A stretch of 64,000 bases of DNA. Origin: Azospirillum canadense. Its GTDB lineage: Bacteria; Pseudomonadota; Alphaproteobacteria; Azospirillales; Azospirillaceae. The position numbers and the translations under genes were made by a program. The number at the start of each line of letters is the position of its first letter. Within the stretch, counting starts at the first letter, position 1. Positions 36,744 through 45,694 of the stretch are shown piece after piece. The notes under the pieces are model-generated. The model ran no database searches and was not told the origin of the DNA. It was given only the letters and a program-made list of their open reading frames with translations. The stretch lies in NCBI RefSeq assembly GCF_025961225.1, contig NZ_JAOQNG010000001.1, positions 186,001 to 250,000 of the forward strand, in the 5' to 3' direction.

Positions 36744-36767
36744 GCCGTCGTCTCCTCCAGGCGGTCC

Positions 36768-37295
36768 TTACGGCTTCGCGGTCAGCGTCACGCCGGGGGC
36801 CGGTTCCTTGTAGTCGTGGTCGGTCTTGCCGGCCTCCGGGATCTCGATCCAGCGATGAACGCCCTTTTCGCATTCCTGGACCACGGGGAAGTACACGACC
36901 GTGCCGGCCGGCTTCTCCGGCAGCTTGGCGCGGAAGACGAACTCGTCGTAATGGGCGTCGGCCAGCTTGCCGCCGCTCCAGCTGATCTCGGTGACGCCCT
37001 TGGTCAGCTTCTCGTCGTAGTAATCGTAGGCCTGGGCATACTGGCCTTCCTTGGTGGTCAACGTCCAGCCGGCCTTCGGCATCGGCTTCACGGCGACCAC
37101 GCCCTCGGGGATCTGGACGCGCAGCGTGGTGGTGGCGGTGCCTTCGCAGCCGTGGCCGACGCGCAGCACGGCCTTGTACAGGCTGCCGGCCGGGGCCTGT
37201 TTGGCCTCCAGTGTTGTGTGGGCGAGCGTGCCGGCAACCGGCAGGCAGGACAGGACGACGGCAGCCATCAGGGCGCCGCGGGTGGTGCGGGACAT
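36768..37295 (-). CDS. YcnI-family copper-binding secreted protein (DUF1775)
   Basis: This 175-residue protein has a signal peptide (1-25) and a mature start at His26 (HTTLEAKQAPAGSLYKAVLRV). An N-terminal histidine after cleavage matches the monohistidine copper site described for YcnI. Conserved GHGCEGTATTTLRVQIPEG and EFVFRAKLP follow. It binds copper outside the cytoplasmic membrane. ATG 37295 follows GGAG. It is 24 bases upstream of copCD, in the same operon. Confidence 0.93.
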   Translation of the reverse strand: MSRTTRGALMAAVVLSCLPVAGTLAHTTLEAKQAPAGSLYKAVLRVGHGCEGTATTTLRVQIPEGVVAVKPMPKAGWTLTTKEGQYAQAYDYYDEKLTKGVTEISWSGGKLADAHYDEFVFRAKLPEKPAGTVVYFPVVQECEKGVHRWIEIPEAGKTDHDYKEPAPGVTLTAKP

Positions 37296-37361
37296 GGGAA
37301 TCTCCGGTGTGTGTGGTGTGTCTGGGGATGGTGGGGATGCGCCGGTGTGCGGGGCGGGTTT

Positions 37362-37454
37362 GCCCCCACCCTCCCGCTTTGCGGGTCCCTCCCTCCCCCG
37401 CTCTCGGCGGACCCTTTGGGTCCGCCGAGAGCGGGGGAGGGGTAGGGTGGGGGT
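37362..37454. repeat. CCCTCCCC-type repeat, copy 3, with a 24-bp perfect palindrome
   Basis: It starts GCCCCCACCCTCCCGC and ends GGGTAGGGTGGGGG. Inside it, 37391-37414 and 37418-37441 are exact complements around TTT. It lies between DUF2946 and ycnI in the copper cassette, so it may shape mRNA stability or partial termination. Confidence 0.88.
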
Positions 37455-37484
37455 AAAACTCCCCAACCTCTCAGCGCATCGGCG

Positions 37485-37934
37485 TCAGACACTCACCGGA
37501 GGCGCCCGCGCGGCGTAGGGCCGCGTCGGCTGGCCGTCGTGGACAACCTCGTCCATGGGCAACGGCGCCGTGACCACCACGGCAACCGGCGGAACCGGAA
37601 CGGGGGCCACGGCCGGACCAAGGACCTTGCCGCCGTGCAGCGACAGGCAGATCGGGCAGTAGGTGAAATGCCCCGGCATCCCCGCCGGGACCTTGCCGGA
37701 CCCGCCATGGTCACCATGGGCGGCCATCGGCGTGTCCGTCTCCGCCATGCCATGGTCCATCCCATGGTCATGGCAGGGCTCGTCGGCGACCACGACGGCC
37801 GCCGCCTGCGACAGAGCGGCGGCGAGCGGCGGGGGCACGTGCGTGCCCATGACGATCGCGTGGACGAACAGGGTCAGCACGGCACACCATGCCGTTACCC
37901 ATGTCGCCCTCGGTGCTGATCGCCACGCGTGCAT
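37485..37934 (-). CDS. DUF2946-family membrane protein, His-rich
   Basis: The 149-residue protein starts at ATG 37934 (no strong Shine-Dalgarno; GTG 37964 is an alternative). It has one membrane segment (about 11-29), a His/Met-rich stretch (PCHDHGMDHGMAE, MAAHGDHGG) and the DUF2946 signature FTYCPICLSLHGG. DUF2946 genes are commonly found with copper genes, but their role is not established. Metal binding by the His-rich part is inferred. It is the first gene of the cassette DUF2946-ycnI-copCD. Confidence 0.82.
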   Translation of the reverse strand: MHAWRSAPRATWVTAWCAVLTLFVHAIVMGTHVPPPLAAALSQAAAVVVADEPCHDHGMDHGMAETDTPMAAHGDHGGSGKVPAGMPGHFTYCPICLSLHGGKVLGPAVAPVPVPPVAVVVTAPLPMDEVVHDGQPTRPYAARAPPVSV

Positions 37935-38095
37935 AAGGTCACTATGAACGCATACGAAGAGCACAAAAACACAATAATTGTAAGGCCTTTCGCCCGTGCT
38001 GGACGGCCTCGCTTGCGCTCGGGAGCCTGCCCGTGATAGGCTTTCGATCCTACGACCCAGCCGGCGGGTGGCGGATGAAACAGCGCGACGTCCGA

Positions 38096-38122
38096 CGTTT
38101 CACAGCGTTTCATTCCGTTTCA
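38096..38122 (+). repeat. three CGTTTCA elements at 10-bp spacing before the permease gene
   Basis: CGTTTCA occurs at 38096, 38106 and 38116. In addition GGATGAAAC (38073-38081) and GTTTCATCC (38117-38125) form a 9-bp inverted repeat. The helical-turn spacing suggests an operator, but the factor is unknown. It lies 36 to 88 bases before the start at 38161. Confidence 0.5.
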
Positions 38123-38160
38123 TCCACCGGAGCCGTTTTCAAGAAGAGGGACCCCCGGCG

Positions 38161-39045
38161 ATGACTGAGGTCCTGCGCCGCTACGGGCCGGTGCTGACGG
38201 GGCTCATCTTGCTGGCCGTCGCGGTCTGGCTGCTGCTGTTGGTCATTTTGCCGCAGCTGCTGATGGTGGACTTCTCCTTCCGGCCGTCGCTGCCCCCAAG
38301 CAAGCTCGGCGGGCCGGAGGACGTCTACACCGTCAAGAACTACGCGACGCTGTGGACCAACCAAATCCACCTCGCGATCTTCCTGAAGACGATCTGGGCC
38401 AGCAGCCTGGTCACCGCCGTCACGCTGGTCGTCTGCTACCCCGTGGCCTTCTACTTGGCGCAGGTGGCCCCCAGGCGCCGGCTGCCGACGCTCATGCTGA
38501 TGCTGGTGATCCCCTTCTGGATCAACGAGCTGCTGCGCACCTTCGCCTGGTACATCATCCTGGCCTTCAACGGGCCGCTGAACACGCTGCTGGTGGGCTT
38601 GGGGATTTTCAGCGAGCCGCAGCGGCTGCTGGGCGGCGACGCGGGCGTCATCGTCGGGATGGTCTACGTCTACATCCTCTTCATGGTGTTCCCGATCATG
38701 AACGCCATGGAGTCGCTGGACCGCAACCAGATCGAGGCGGCGCGGGACCTGGGCGCCGGCTGGGTCCGCATCCACCGTCGCGTGGTCGTTCCGCACGCCA
38801 AGCCGGGCATCGCGGTCGGCTGCATCATGACCTTCATGCTGGCGGCGGGCAGCTACGCCGTGCCCGCCCTGCTCGGCGGGCCGCAGAGCCGCTGGTTCAC
38901 CGAGGTCATCTACAACTGGTTCTTCGAGGGCGGGAACTGGAACCAGGGGGCGGCCTACGCCTTCATCCTGCTGGTCCTGTGCATCGGCTTCATCCTGCTG
39001 ATGATGCGCCTGTTCCGCGTCGGCCTGACGGATATCGCGAAATGA
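38161..39045 (+). CDS. polyamine-type ABC transporter permease (PotB-like)
   Basis: This 294-residue permease has six membrane segments, and a MetI-type EAA loop is visible as IEAARDLGAGWVRIHRRVVVPHAKPG. It is closest in layout to PotB/PotH. It forms a heterodimer with the next gene, which starts 10 bases downstream, and most likely works with the binding protein and ATPase 3-5 kb upstream. The Shine-Dalgarno is GAGGGA 12 bases before ATG 38161. Confidence 0.9.
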   Translation: MTEVLRRYGPVLTGLILLAVAVWLLLLVILPQLLMVDFSFRPSLPPSKLGGPEDVYTVKNYATLWTNQIHLAIFLKTIWASSLVTAVTLVVCYPVAFYLAQVAPRRRLPTLMLMLVIPFWINELLRTFAWYIILAFNGPLNTLLVGLGIFSEPQRLLGGDAGVIVGMVYVYILFMVFPIMNAMESLDRNQIEAARDLGAGWVRIHRRVVVPHAKPGIAVGCIMTFMLAAGSYAVPALLGGPQSRWFTEVIYNWFFEGGNWNQGAAYAFILLVLCIGFILLMMRLFRVGLTDIAK

Positions 39046-39055
39046 CGGGTGCCAA

Positions 39056-39871
39056 ATGAGCGCCGCAAGCTTCCGCCGCTGGGCCACCGGGGCCTATCTC
39101 GTGGTCTTCTTCGGCTACCTGTTCCTGCCGCTGGGGATCATGGCGGCGGCGACCTTCAACAGCAGCCGCTTCCCCACCGTCACCCCCTGGACGGGCTTCA
39201 CGCTCGGCTGGTTCTCCGCCCTCTGGGCCGACCAGCGGATGTGGCAGGCGTTGGGGACCAGCCTGCTGGTCGGGGCGGGGGTGATCGCGGTGGCGGTGCC
39301 GCTGGGGCTGGCGGCGGCCCTGCTGCTCGACCGGCTGCACAGCCGGGCGCGGACCTTCCTCTACGCCGTCATGGTGTCGCCGCTGCTGACGCCGGGGGTG
39401 ATCGTCGGCATCTCCACGCTGGTCTTCTGGCGGCAGTGGTTCGGGGTGACCGGCGGCCTGTTCCTGACCATCGTGGCGCAGTCCAGCTTCATCGCCGCCT
39501 ACGCGATGCTGCTGTTCCTGGCCCGCCTGCAACGCTTCGACCAGACACTGGAGGAGGCGGCGCTGGACCTGGGCGCCACGCACGGGCAGGTGTTCCGGCG
39601 CATCACGCTGCCGTACCTGACGCCGGCGATCCTGTCGGCGGCCTTCCTGGCCTTCCTGCAGAGCTTCGAGAATTACAACACGACTCTCTTCGTCCGCGGG
39701 CTCGACACCACGCTGACGGTCTACATCGCGTCCAAGGTGCGCACGGGGCTGACCCCGGCGGTCAACGCGCTGTCGCTGATCCTGATCGCGCTGACGGTGC
39801 TGGGCGCCGTCACCTACGAGATCCTGCGCCGGCGCGAGGAGCGCCGGCGGCAAGAACCCGCCCAGGAATAA
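39056..39871 (+). CDS. polyamine-type ABC transporter permease (PotC-like)
   Basis: This 271-residue permease has six membrane segments and a typical EAA loop (LEEAALDLGATHGQVFRRITLPYL). It is the PotC/PotI-type partner of the permease just upstream. ATG 39056 begins 10 bases after the previous stop. Its C-terminus is arginine-rich. It is convergent with the small acidic protein gene. Confidence 0.9.
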   Translation: MSAASFRRWATGAYLVVFFGYLFLPLGIMAAATFNSSRFPTVTPWTGFTLGWFSALWADQRMWQALGTSLLVGAGVIAVAVPLGLAAALLLDRLHSRARTFLYAVMVSPLLTPGVIVGISTLVFWRQWFGVTGGLFLTIVAQSSFIAAYAMLLFLARLQRFDQTLEEAALDLGATHGQVFRRITLPYLTPAILSAAFLAFLQSFENYNTTLFVRGLDTTLTVYIASKVRTGLTPAVNALSLILIALTVLGAVTYEILRRREERRRQEPAQE

Positions 39872-39887
39872 CGCGGAGGATGACGGA

Positions 39888-40130
39888 TCAGTCCTCGTCC
39901 TCGTCGGCGTCGGCCTCGATCTGCGAGGCGAGGTCGCGCAGCATGTCGATGACATCCTCGTGGCTGGTCTCGTCCACGGCGGCGTTGACGGCGGCCTCGA
40001 TCATGGCAACGGCGATGTAGGGGCCGAGAACGCCTCCCTCCTGGATCGCCGACTCAAGGTGCTTCTCGGCGATCGACAGGGCCTTCTCGAACAGGGCCTC
40101 GGCCGTCTGGTTGGTGGTGTCCTTGCTCAT
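39888..40130 (-). CDS. small acidic protein of unknown function
   Basis: This 80-residue protein has no membrane segment: MSKDTTNQTAEALFEKALSI...GPYIAVAMIEAAVNAAVDE, ending in a polyacidic tail (DADEDED). The helix-rich layout and the acidic C-terminus suggest a small cytosolic adaptor or partner protein, but no family is recognised. It is convergent with the permease gene and divergent from the thioesterase gene. Confidence 0.7.
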   Translation of the reverse strand: MSKDTTNQTAEALFEKALSIAEKHLESAIQEGGVLGPYIAVAMIEAAVNAAVDETSHEDVIDMLRDLASQIEADADEDED

Positions 40131-40296
40131 CGTTCGGTCCGTTGCGGGTGTTGGTCCGACTCCTATAACACCCGTGCGGGCGGCTTGGCGCGGCAAATCG
40201 GGCCCTTGACGGGATTGTGCGGGGAATGACCGCCATGCCCGGGCTTGCTCTCGCGCGACCGGCCGGCCACATTCCGGCAGGCTTTCCCCCATTTCC

Positions 40297-40722
40297 ATGG
40301 CGACCATGACCGACCCGACCAGCCCCGACCATTACCGCTTCTGGATCGACGAGCACGTCCGCTTCGCCGACCTCGACACCCTCGGCCACGTCAACAACAA
40401 CGCCATCGGGGTCTATTTCGAGCAGGCGCGCGTCCTCCTGTTCCGCGAGGCGAGCGGCTTCGGCGCGGAGTCGCCCTGGACCGTGGTGCTGGCCCGCAGC
40501 CTGATCGAGTACAAGGCGGAACTGCTGTACCCCGCCGACATCCGGGTCGGCGTCCGCGTTCTGAAGGTCGGCAACAGCTCCGTGGCGCTGGCCGTCGGCG
40601 TCTTCCAGGGCGACCGCTGCATCGCCACGCAGGAGGCCGTCTGCGTGATCGTCGACCGGGCCGCCCACCGCCCGACCCCCGCGCCCGACGACCTTCGCGC
40701 CGTGCTCGCCCGCTTCCAATGA
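40297..40722 (+). CDS. acyl-CoA thioesterase (hotdog fold, 4HBT type)
   Basis: This 141-residue single hotdog domain has the signature RFADLDTLGHVNNNAIGVYFE (starting near residue 22), which contains the catalytic aspartate and helix. It hydrolyses acyl-CoA thioesters; the chain-length preference is unknown. ATG 40297 is used and ATG 40306 is possible. Its stop overlaps the next gene's start (ATGA), so the two are translationally coupled. Confidence 0.9.
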   Translation: MATMTDPTSPDHYRFWIDEHVRFADLDTLGHVNNNAIGVYFEQARVLLFREASGFGAESPWTVVLARSLIEYKAELLYPADIRVGVRVLKVGNSSVALAVGVFQGDRCIATQEAVCVIVDRAAHRPTPAPDDLRAVLARFQ

Positions 40723-42053
40723 GTTCCCCGCCCGTGACCCGTCCTGCCAAGCGTCTCCCTCCCAAGCGCCGCCCGCAACCGGCCGCCGAACCCCGCACCG
40801 TCGAGGTGACCGTCACCGAGGTCGGCGCCCGCGGCGACGGCATCGCCTCCGCCGAGGGGACCAAGCTCTTTGTCCCGCTGACCGTCCCCGGCGACCGGGT
40901 GCGGGTGCGCGTCCAGGATTCGGGCGGCGAGTCGAAGGGGGAGGGGCTGCGCGCCGAGCTTCTGGAGATTCTGGAACCCGGCCCGGGCCGCGGCACGCCG
41001 CCCTGCGGCCATTTCGGCAGCTGCGGCGGCTGCACGCTCCAGCACATGGACGATGCGGCCTACGCCGGCTGGAAGGTCGGTCTGGTGCGGGGGGCGCTGG
41101 CCCGGGTTGGTCTCGGCGACGCGCCCATGGCTCCGCTCTCCCGCACGCCGCCGGCCGCGCGCCGCCGCGCCCGCTTCGCGGCGCTGAAGCGGGGCCGGCG
41201 CGTCTGGTTCGGCTTCAACGAGCGGCAGAGCCACCGGCTCGCCGACCTGGAGGACTGTCCGGTCCTGCTGCCGCGGCTGGCCGCGCTGATCGAGCCCCTG
41301 CGGACCCTGCTGCTCGACGTCCTGCGGGACGGCGGCGGCTGCGACGTCATCGCCACCGACCTGGAGGGCGGCATCGACCTCGTGCTGGTCGGCCCGCGCA
41401 GCCTCGACCGCGCCGTGCGGGAGCGTTTGGTCGCGTTTGACGAGGCGGCGGTCGCCCGCATCTCCTGGCAGGCCGATGATCGGGGCATGCCGGAGCCCAT
41501 CGTCCACCGGCGCCCCGTGGCCGTGCGTTTCGCCGGCCATCCGGTGACGCCGCCGCCCGGCGCCTTCCTGCAGGCGAGCGCCGAAGGTGAGGCCGCGCTG
41601 GTCGCGGCGGTGCTGGAAACGGTCGGGGAGGCCCGGCGTGTGGCCGATCTGTTCGCCGGGCTCGGCACCTTCGCGGTCCCGCTGGCCCAGCGCGCCGCGG
41701 TCCACGCGGTGGAGGGCGACGCCCCGTCGTTGGCCGCTCTGGCCAAGGAGGTCGGCGGGCTGCGCCTGACCACGGAGCGGCGCGACCTGTTCGAGAACCC
41801 GCTGACCGCGAAGGATCTGGCCCGCTTCGACGCGGTGGTCTTCGACCCACCGCGCGCCGGGGCGGCGGCCCAGGCCCAAGCCCTGGCGGGCAGCAAGGTG
41901 CCGCTGGTTGTCGGGGTGTCCTGCAACCCAGCCACCTTCGCCCGCGACGCCCGGACCCTGGTCGACGGGGGCTACGCGTTGGAACGTGTTTACCCCGTGG
42001 ACCAGTTCCTGTGGTCCGCCCATGTCGAGGTGGTCGGGGTATTCCGGCGCTGA
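40719..42053 (+). CDS. TrmA/RlmD-family RNA (uracil-5) methyltransferase
   Basis: The 444-residue protein has an N-terminal TRAM domain (residues 25-80: VEVTVTEVGARGDGIA) and an Fe-S cluster site CGHFGSCGGCTLQHM plus a later Cys (LEDCPVL). Its SAM domain has VADLFAGLGTFAVPL and FDPPRAG, and the catalytic-cysteine segment is GVSCNPATFARD. This is the RlmC/RlmD/TrmA group that methylates U in rRNA or tRNA; the target nucleotide is not clear. Its ATG overlaps the thioesterase stop. Confidence 0.93.
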   Translation: MSSPPVTRPAKRLPPKRRPQPAAEPRTVEVTVTEVGARGDGIASAEGTKLFVPLTVPGDRVRVRVQDSGGESKGEGLRAELLEILEPGPGRGTPPCGHFGSCGGCTLQHMDDAAYAGWKVGLVRGALARVGLGDAPMAPLSRTPPAARRRARFAALKRGRRVWFGFNERQSHRLADLEDCPVLLPRLAALIEPLRTLLLDVLRDGGGCDVIATDLEGGIDLVLVGPRSLDRAVRERLVAFDEAAVARISWQADDRGMPEPIVHRRPVAVRFAGHPVTPPPGAFLQASAEGEAALVAAVLETVGEARRVADLFAGLGTFAVPLAQRAAVHAVEGDAPSLAALAKEVGGLRLTTERRDLFENPLTAKDLARFDAVVFDPPRAGAAAQAQALAGSKVPLVVGVSCNPATFARDARTLVDGGYALERVYPVDQFLWSAHVEVVGVFRR

Positions 42054-42064
42054 AGAACAAAGAG

Positions 42065-42120
42065 TCACCACAGAGACACAGAGAGTCCACGCCCTCCGTG
42101 CCTCTGTGTCTCTGTGGTGA
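42065..42120. repeat. CACAGAGACAC-type palindrome, copy D
   Basis: TCACCACAGAGACACAGAG and CTCTGTGTCTCTGTGGTGA flank a short GC spacer. It lies between the convergent RNA methyltransferase genes and probably ends transcription of both, although it has no T run. Confidence 0.85.
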
Positions 42121-42135
42121 ATTTTCTCCTTACCC

Positions 42136-43344
42136 TCAGTCGAGCTGCATCACGATGGCCTTCAGGTAGGCCGACTCCGGCAGGTGCGGGTGCACAGGAT
42201 GGTCCGGCCCAGCGCCGGCGCTGCGCAGGATGCGGCCCGTGCGGCCGGCGTCGGTCAGGCCGCGGGCGACCTGCTCGGCGAAGGTGGGCGTGTCGACGTT
42301 GTGGCTGCACGAGGCGCAGAGCAGGAAGCCGCCGGGCTTCGTGATCTTAGCGGCCAGGCGGGTCATCTTGCGGTAGGCGCGGCAGCCGACGGCGAGGTCC
42401 TTCTTGGACTTCACGAAGGCCGGCGGGTCGGCGATCACCACGTCGAAGAGTTCGCCGGCGGCGTTCAGCCGCTCCAGTTCGTTGAAGGCGTCGGCACGGC
42501 GCGCCTCGAAGCGGTCGGCGACTCCGTTGGCCTCCGCCGCGCGGGTCGCGTTGTCGAGCGCCCCCTGCGAGCGGTCCACCGACACCACCGACTCCGCCCC
42601 CGCCACCGCGCACAGCACGCCGAAGCCGCCGTTGTAGCTGAAGAAGTCGATCGCCCGCGCCCCCTTGGCGAGGCTGGCGATGAAGGCGCGGTTGTCGCGC
42701 TGGTCGTAGAACCAGCCGGTCTTCTGCCCGCCCAGCGGGTCGGCGAAGAAGGTGGCGCCGTTCTCCTCCAGCCGGATCGGCCCGTCGATCTCGCCCTTGA
42801 CCAGCCGGGTCTCCTCCGCCAGCCCCTCCAGCGCGCGCTGGGTGCTGTCGTTGCGCAGGATCACCGCACGCGGGGCCAGCACCTCGTCCAGCGCCGCCAG
42901 GATGTCGTCGATCCGCTGGTCCATGAAGACGCTGTTGGCCTGCACCGTCACCACGTCGCCGTAGCGGTCCACGATCAGCCCCGGCAGCCCGTCGGCCTCC
43001 GCGTGGACGACGCGGTAGTAGGGCCGGTCGAACAGTTTCTCGCGCATCTCCACCGCGCGGCGGAGCCGGCCGGCGATGAAGGCGTGGTCCACCACCGTCG
43101 CCGGATCGGACGACAGCATCCGGGCGGCGATCAGCGTGTGCGGGTTGAACGTGGCGATGCCCAGCGGCGTGCCCCCGGGGTCGAGCAGGCGGACCGGGCT
43201 GCCCGGCGGGATCGCCTTGGCCGCCGTGTCCATCTGGACTTCGTTGGAATAGACCCAGGGGTGGCCGTGCAGGACGCGCCGCTGGCGGCCGGCCTGCAGA
43301 TGAATCGCCCGGTACTTGACGGGTTTGGTCGTGGTGTCGGTCAT
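42136..43344 (-). CDS. rlmI: RlmI-family 23S rRNA (cytosine-C5) methyltransferase
   Basis: The 402-residue protein has an N-terminal PUA domain (residues 10-85: RVLHGHPWVYSNEV, GSPVRLLDPGGTPLG), a central RlmI insertion and a Rossmann domain. The SAM-binding segment is AIDFFSYNGGFGVL; FDVVIADPPAFVKS and CASCSHNVD complete the catalytic part. This layout is RlmI/RlmK-like, modifying 23S rRNA. ATG 43344 is selected over an upstream in-frame start; AGGATG lies upstream. Confidence 0.93.
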   Translation of the reverse strand: MTDTTTKPVKYRAIHLQAGRQRRVLHGHPWVYSNEVQMDTAAKAIPPGSPVRLLDPGGTPLGIATFNPHTLIAARMLSSDPATVVDHAFIAGRLRRAVEMREKLFDRPYYRVVHAEADGLPGLIVDRYGDVVTVQANSVFMDQRIDDILAALDEVLAPRAVILRNDSTQRALEGLAEETRLVKGEIDGPIRLEENGATFFADPLGGQKTGWFYDQRDNRAFIASLAKGARAIDFFSYNGGFGVLCAVAGAESVVSVDRSQGALDNATRAAEANGVADRFEARRADAFNELERLNAAGELFDVVIADPPAFVKSKKDLAVGCRAYRKMTRLAAKITKPGGFLLCASCSHNVDTPTFAEQVARGLTDAGRTGRILRSAGAGPDHPVHPHLPESAYLKAIVMQLD

Positions 43345-43399
43345 GGGAGCGCATCCTAGCGCCTTGGCCGCCGGGCGCAATCCATCACGTTTGCGGACT

Positions 43400-43939
43400 C
43401 TACAGAGGGCGTTCGGCGTCCCGCGAATCGCTCTGCTGCGGCCGGGCCTTGTTGTCGTTGGCGCCGTCGAGCGGCTTGCACAGGCGCAGCGCCTCCGCCC
43501 GGTAGCCCTCGTTCCGGAAACAGCCCAGCAGGGACGGCTGCGAGCCCGGCTCCGCAGCGCCCTCCAGCAGGGTCGTGTGGATGGCCGAGCAGCCGTGGCC
43601 GCGCGCCAGCCCCTCCATGGAGCGCAGCAGCGTCTCCGCCGGGCCCGTCATGTCGAACAGGTCGAGCACGACGACGTTGGTCACGGCCAGGATTCGGCCG
43701 TGGCGGAGGCTCTGCTCGACCGTGAAGGAATACAGGCCGTGGATGTACCCCCGCGCGTTCTGGACGGTCATGATGCCGCTCGGCGCCGCGGGCGCCTCTT
43801 TCCGCGCGAGAAACACTGCGGCAAATGCGCGCCATTGCTCGACCGCCAAGTCCGGGGCGACCGCCCGCACCAGCGGATAGGCCTGGTCGATCTGGCGCTG
43901 ACCGAGAGGTTTCGCGATGAAGCTGTCGTCCATGCCCAT
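43400..43939 (-). CDS. GNAT-like N-acetyltransferase
   Basis: This 179-residue protein shows GNAT order: IDQAYPLVRAVAPDLAVEQW, GYIHGLYSFTVEQSLRHGRILAVTNVVVLDLFD (beta4-beta5 region), then HGCSAIHTTL and a C-terminal NEGYRAEALRLCKPL. The pyrophosphate-binding loop is weak. The substrate is not known. It is divergent from ccoN, and its start near 43939 is not strongly supported by a Shine-Dalgarno. The divergent region also holds an FNR box, so its expression may be oxygen-linked. Confidence 0.72.
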   Translation of the reverse strand: MGMDDSFIAKPLGQRQIDQAYPLVRAVAPDLAVEQWRAFAAVFLARKEAPAAPSGIMTVQNARGYIHGLYSFTVEQSLRHGRILAVTNVVVLDLFDMTGPAETLLRSMEGLARGHGCSAIHTTLLEGAAEPGSQPSLLGCFRNEGYRAEALRLCKPLDGANDNKARPQQSDSRDAERPL

Positions 43940-43990
43940 GCAGCCGCGTGAAGGACGATGAACGATGGCAGCGGGCGGTCGGAACGGTCG

Positions 43991-44004
43991 TTGACGTAGA
44001 TCAA
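43991..44004. promoter_or_regulatory. FNR/FixK box upstream of ccoN
   Basis: TTGACGTAGATCAA fits TTGAT-N4-ATCAA with one mismatch. It lies 173 bases before the ccoN start, in the divergent region between ccoN and the acetyltransferase gene. The Fnr protein encoded at 52631 has the recognition residues for such a site. Confidence 0.75.
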
Positions 44005-44176
44005 TGTTGCCAAACCCACCCCTACACATATTGGGCCTATTGGAGGCAGGCGCGTCCGGCGTCGGCATGTGTGCATCGTGCGCGAACCTGCCCCCCTCCT
44101 TAACAGTACGTACCCAGCGGTGGTGCAACCTCAGAGGGAGCGGCCCGAGCCGCCCGGGGCAAACGGGAGAGATTGA

Positions 44177-45673
44177 ATGACATCAGCGACTCTGACGCCA
44201 GGGGCCGCCCTGGGCAGCCAGCGGGTGTCGGAAAATGTGCGTTACCACGAAGACGCCGTCCGACTCTTCGTCATCGCTGCAGTGTTCTGGGGCGTCGTCG
44301 GCTTCCTGGCCGGCGTCTTCATCGCGCTGCAGCTTGCTTTTCCGGCGCTGAACCTCGGCCTTGAGTGGACGAGCTTCGGTCGCCTGCGGCCGGTCCACAC
44401 GTCGGCCGTGATCTTCGCGTTCGGCGGCAACGTTCTGTTCGCCACCTCGCTCTACTCCGTGCAGCGCACCAGCCGCCAGTTCCTGTTCGGCGGCGACGGC
44501 CTCGCGAAGTTCATCTTCTGGAACTACAACGTCTTCATCGTCCTGGCGGCGCTCAGCTACGTGCTCGGCTACACCCAGGGCAAGGAATACGCGGAGCCGG
44601 AGTGGATCCTCGACCTCTACCTGACGGTCATCTGGGTCCTCTACGCCATCCAGTTCATCGGCACGGTGATGACCCGCAAGGAGTCGCACATCTACGTCGC
44701 GAACTGGTTCTTCATGGCGTTCATCCTGACCGTCGCGATCCTGCATCTCGGCAACAACGTCAACGTCCCGGTGTCGCTGACCGGGATGAAGTCTTACCCG
44801 TTCGTCTCGGGCGTCCAGAGCGCCATGGTGCAGTGGTGGTACGGCCACAACGCGGTGGGCTTCTTCCTGACCGCCGGCTTCCTCGGCATCATGTACTACT
44901 TCGTGCCGAAGCGCGCTGAGCGGCCGGTCTATTCGTACCGGCTGTCGATCGTGCACTTCTGGACCCTGATCTTCCTCTACATCTGGGCCGGCCCGCACCA
45001 CCTGCACTACACGGCGCTGCCGGACTGGGCGCAGACGCTGGGCATGACCTTCTCGGTCATGCTGTGGATGCCGTCCTGGGGTGGCATGATCAACGGCATC
45101 ATGACCCTGTCGGGTGCCTGGGACAAGCTGCGCACCGACCCGGTCCTGCGCTTCCTCGTCACGTCGGTGGCCTTCTACGGCATGTCGACCTTCGAGGGCC
45201 CGCTGATGTCCGTGAAGCCGGTCAACGCCCTGTCGCACTACACCGACTGGACCATCGGCCACGTGCACTCCGGTGCGCTCGGCTGGGTGGCCTTCATCTC
45301 CTTCGGCGCGATCTACTACCTGGTTCCGGTCCTGTGGAAGCGCTCGCAGCTCTACAGCCTGCGCCTGGTCAGCTACCACTTCTGGACCGCCACGATCGGC
45401 ATCGTGCTCTACATCACGGCCATGTGGGTGTCGGGCATCATGCAGGGCCTGATGTGGCGCGCCTACGACAACCTCGGCTTCCTCCAGTACTCGTTCGTCG
45501 AGACGGTTGCGGCCATGCATCCCTTCTACGTGATCCGTGCGATGGGCGGTCTGCTGTTCCTGACCGGCGCCCTGATCATGGTCTACAACCTGTGGCGCAC
45601 GGCGAAGGGTGACGTCCGCATCGAGAAGCCCTATGCCACCGCCCCGCACAAGGCGGCGGTCGGTGCGGCCTAA
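44177..45673 (+). CDS. ccoN: cbb3-type cytochrome c oxidase subunit I
   Basis: This 498-residue catalytic subunit has 12 expected membrane segments and the CcoN signatures [15 protein letters not shown] (heme b ligand His), [18 protein letters not shown] (high-spin heme/CuB region), [20 protein letters not shown] (CuB histidines) and [14 protein letters not shown]. It reduces oxygen to water at high affinity and pumps protons. GGGAGA lies before ATG 44177. It is the first gene of ccoNOQP, with an FNR box 173 bases upstream. Confidence 0.98.
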   Translation: MTSATLTPGAALGSQRVSENVRYHEDAVRLFVIAAVFWGVVGFLAGVFIALQLAFPALNLGLEWTSFGRLRPVHTSAVIFAFGGNVLFATSLYSVQRTSRQFLFGGDGLAKFIFWNYNVFIVLAALSYVLGYTQGKEYAEPEWILDLYLTVIWVLYAIQFIGTVMTRKESHIYVANWFFMAFILTVAILHLGNNVNVPVSLTGMKSYPFVSGVQSAMVQWWYGHNAVGFFLTAGFLGIMYYFVPKRAERPVYSYRLSIVHFWTLIFLYIWAGPHHLHYTALPDWAQTLGMTFSVMLWMPSWGGMINGIMTLSGAWDKLRTDPVLRFLVTSVAFYGMSTFEGPLMSVKPVNALSHYTDWTIGHVHSGALGWVAFISFGAIYYLVPVLWKRSQLYSLRLVSYHFWTATIGIVLYITAMWVSGIMQGLMWRAYDNLGFLQYSFVETVAAMHPFYVIRAMGGLLFLTGALIMVYNLWRTAKGDVRIEKPYATAPHKAAVGAA

Positions 45674-45694
45674 CGCCCGGAGGATCTGAAGAAA

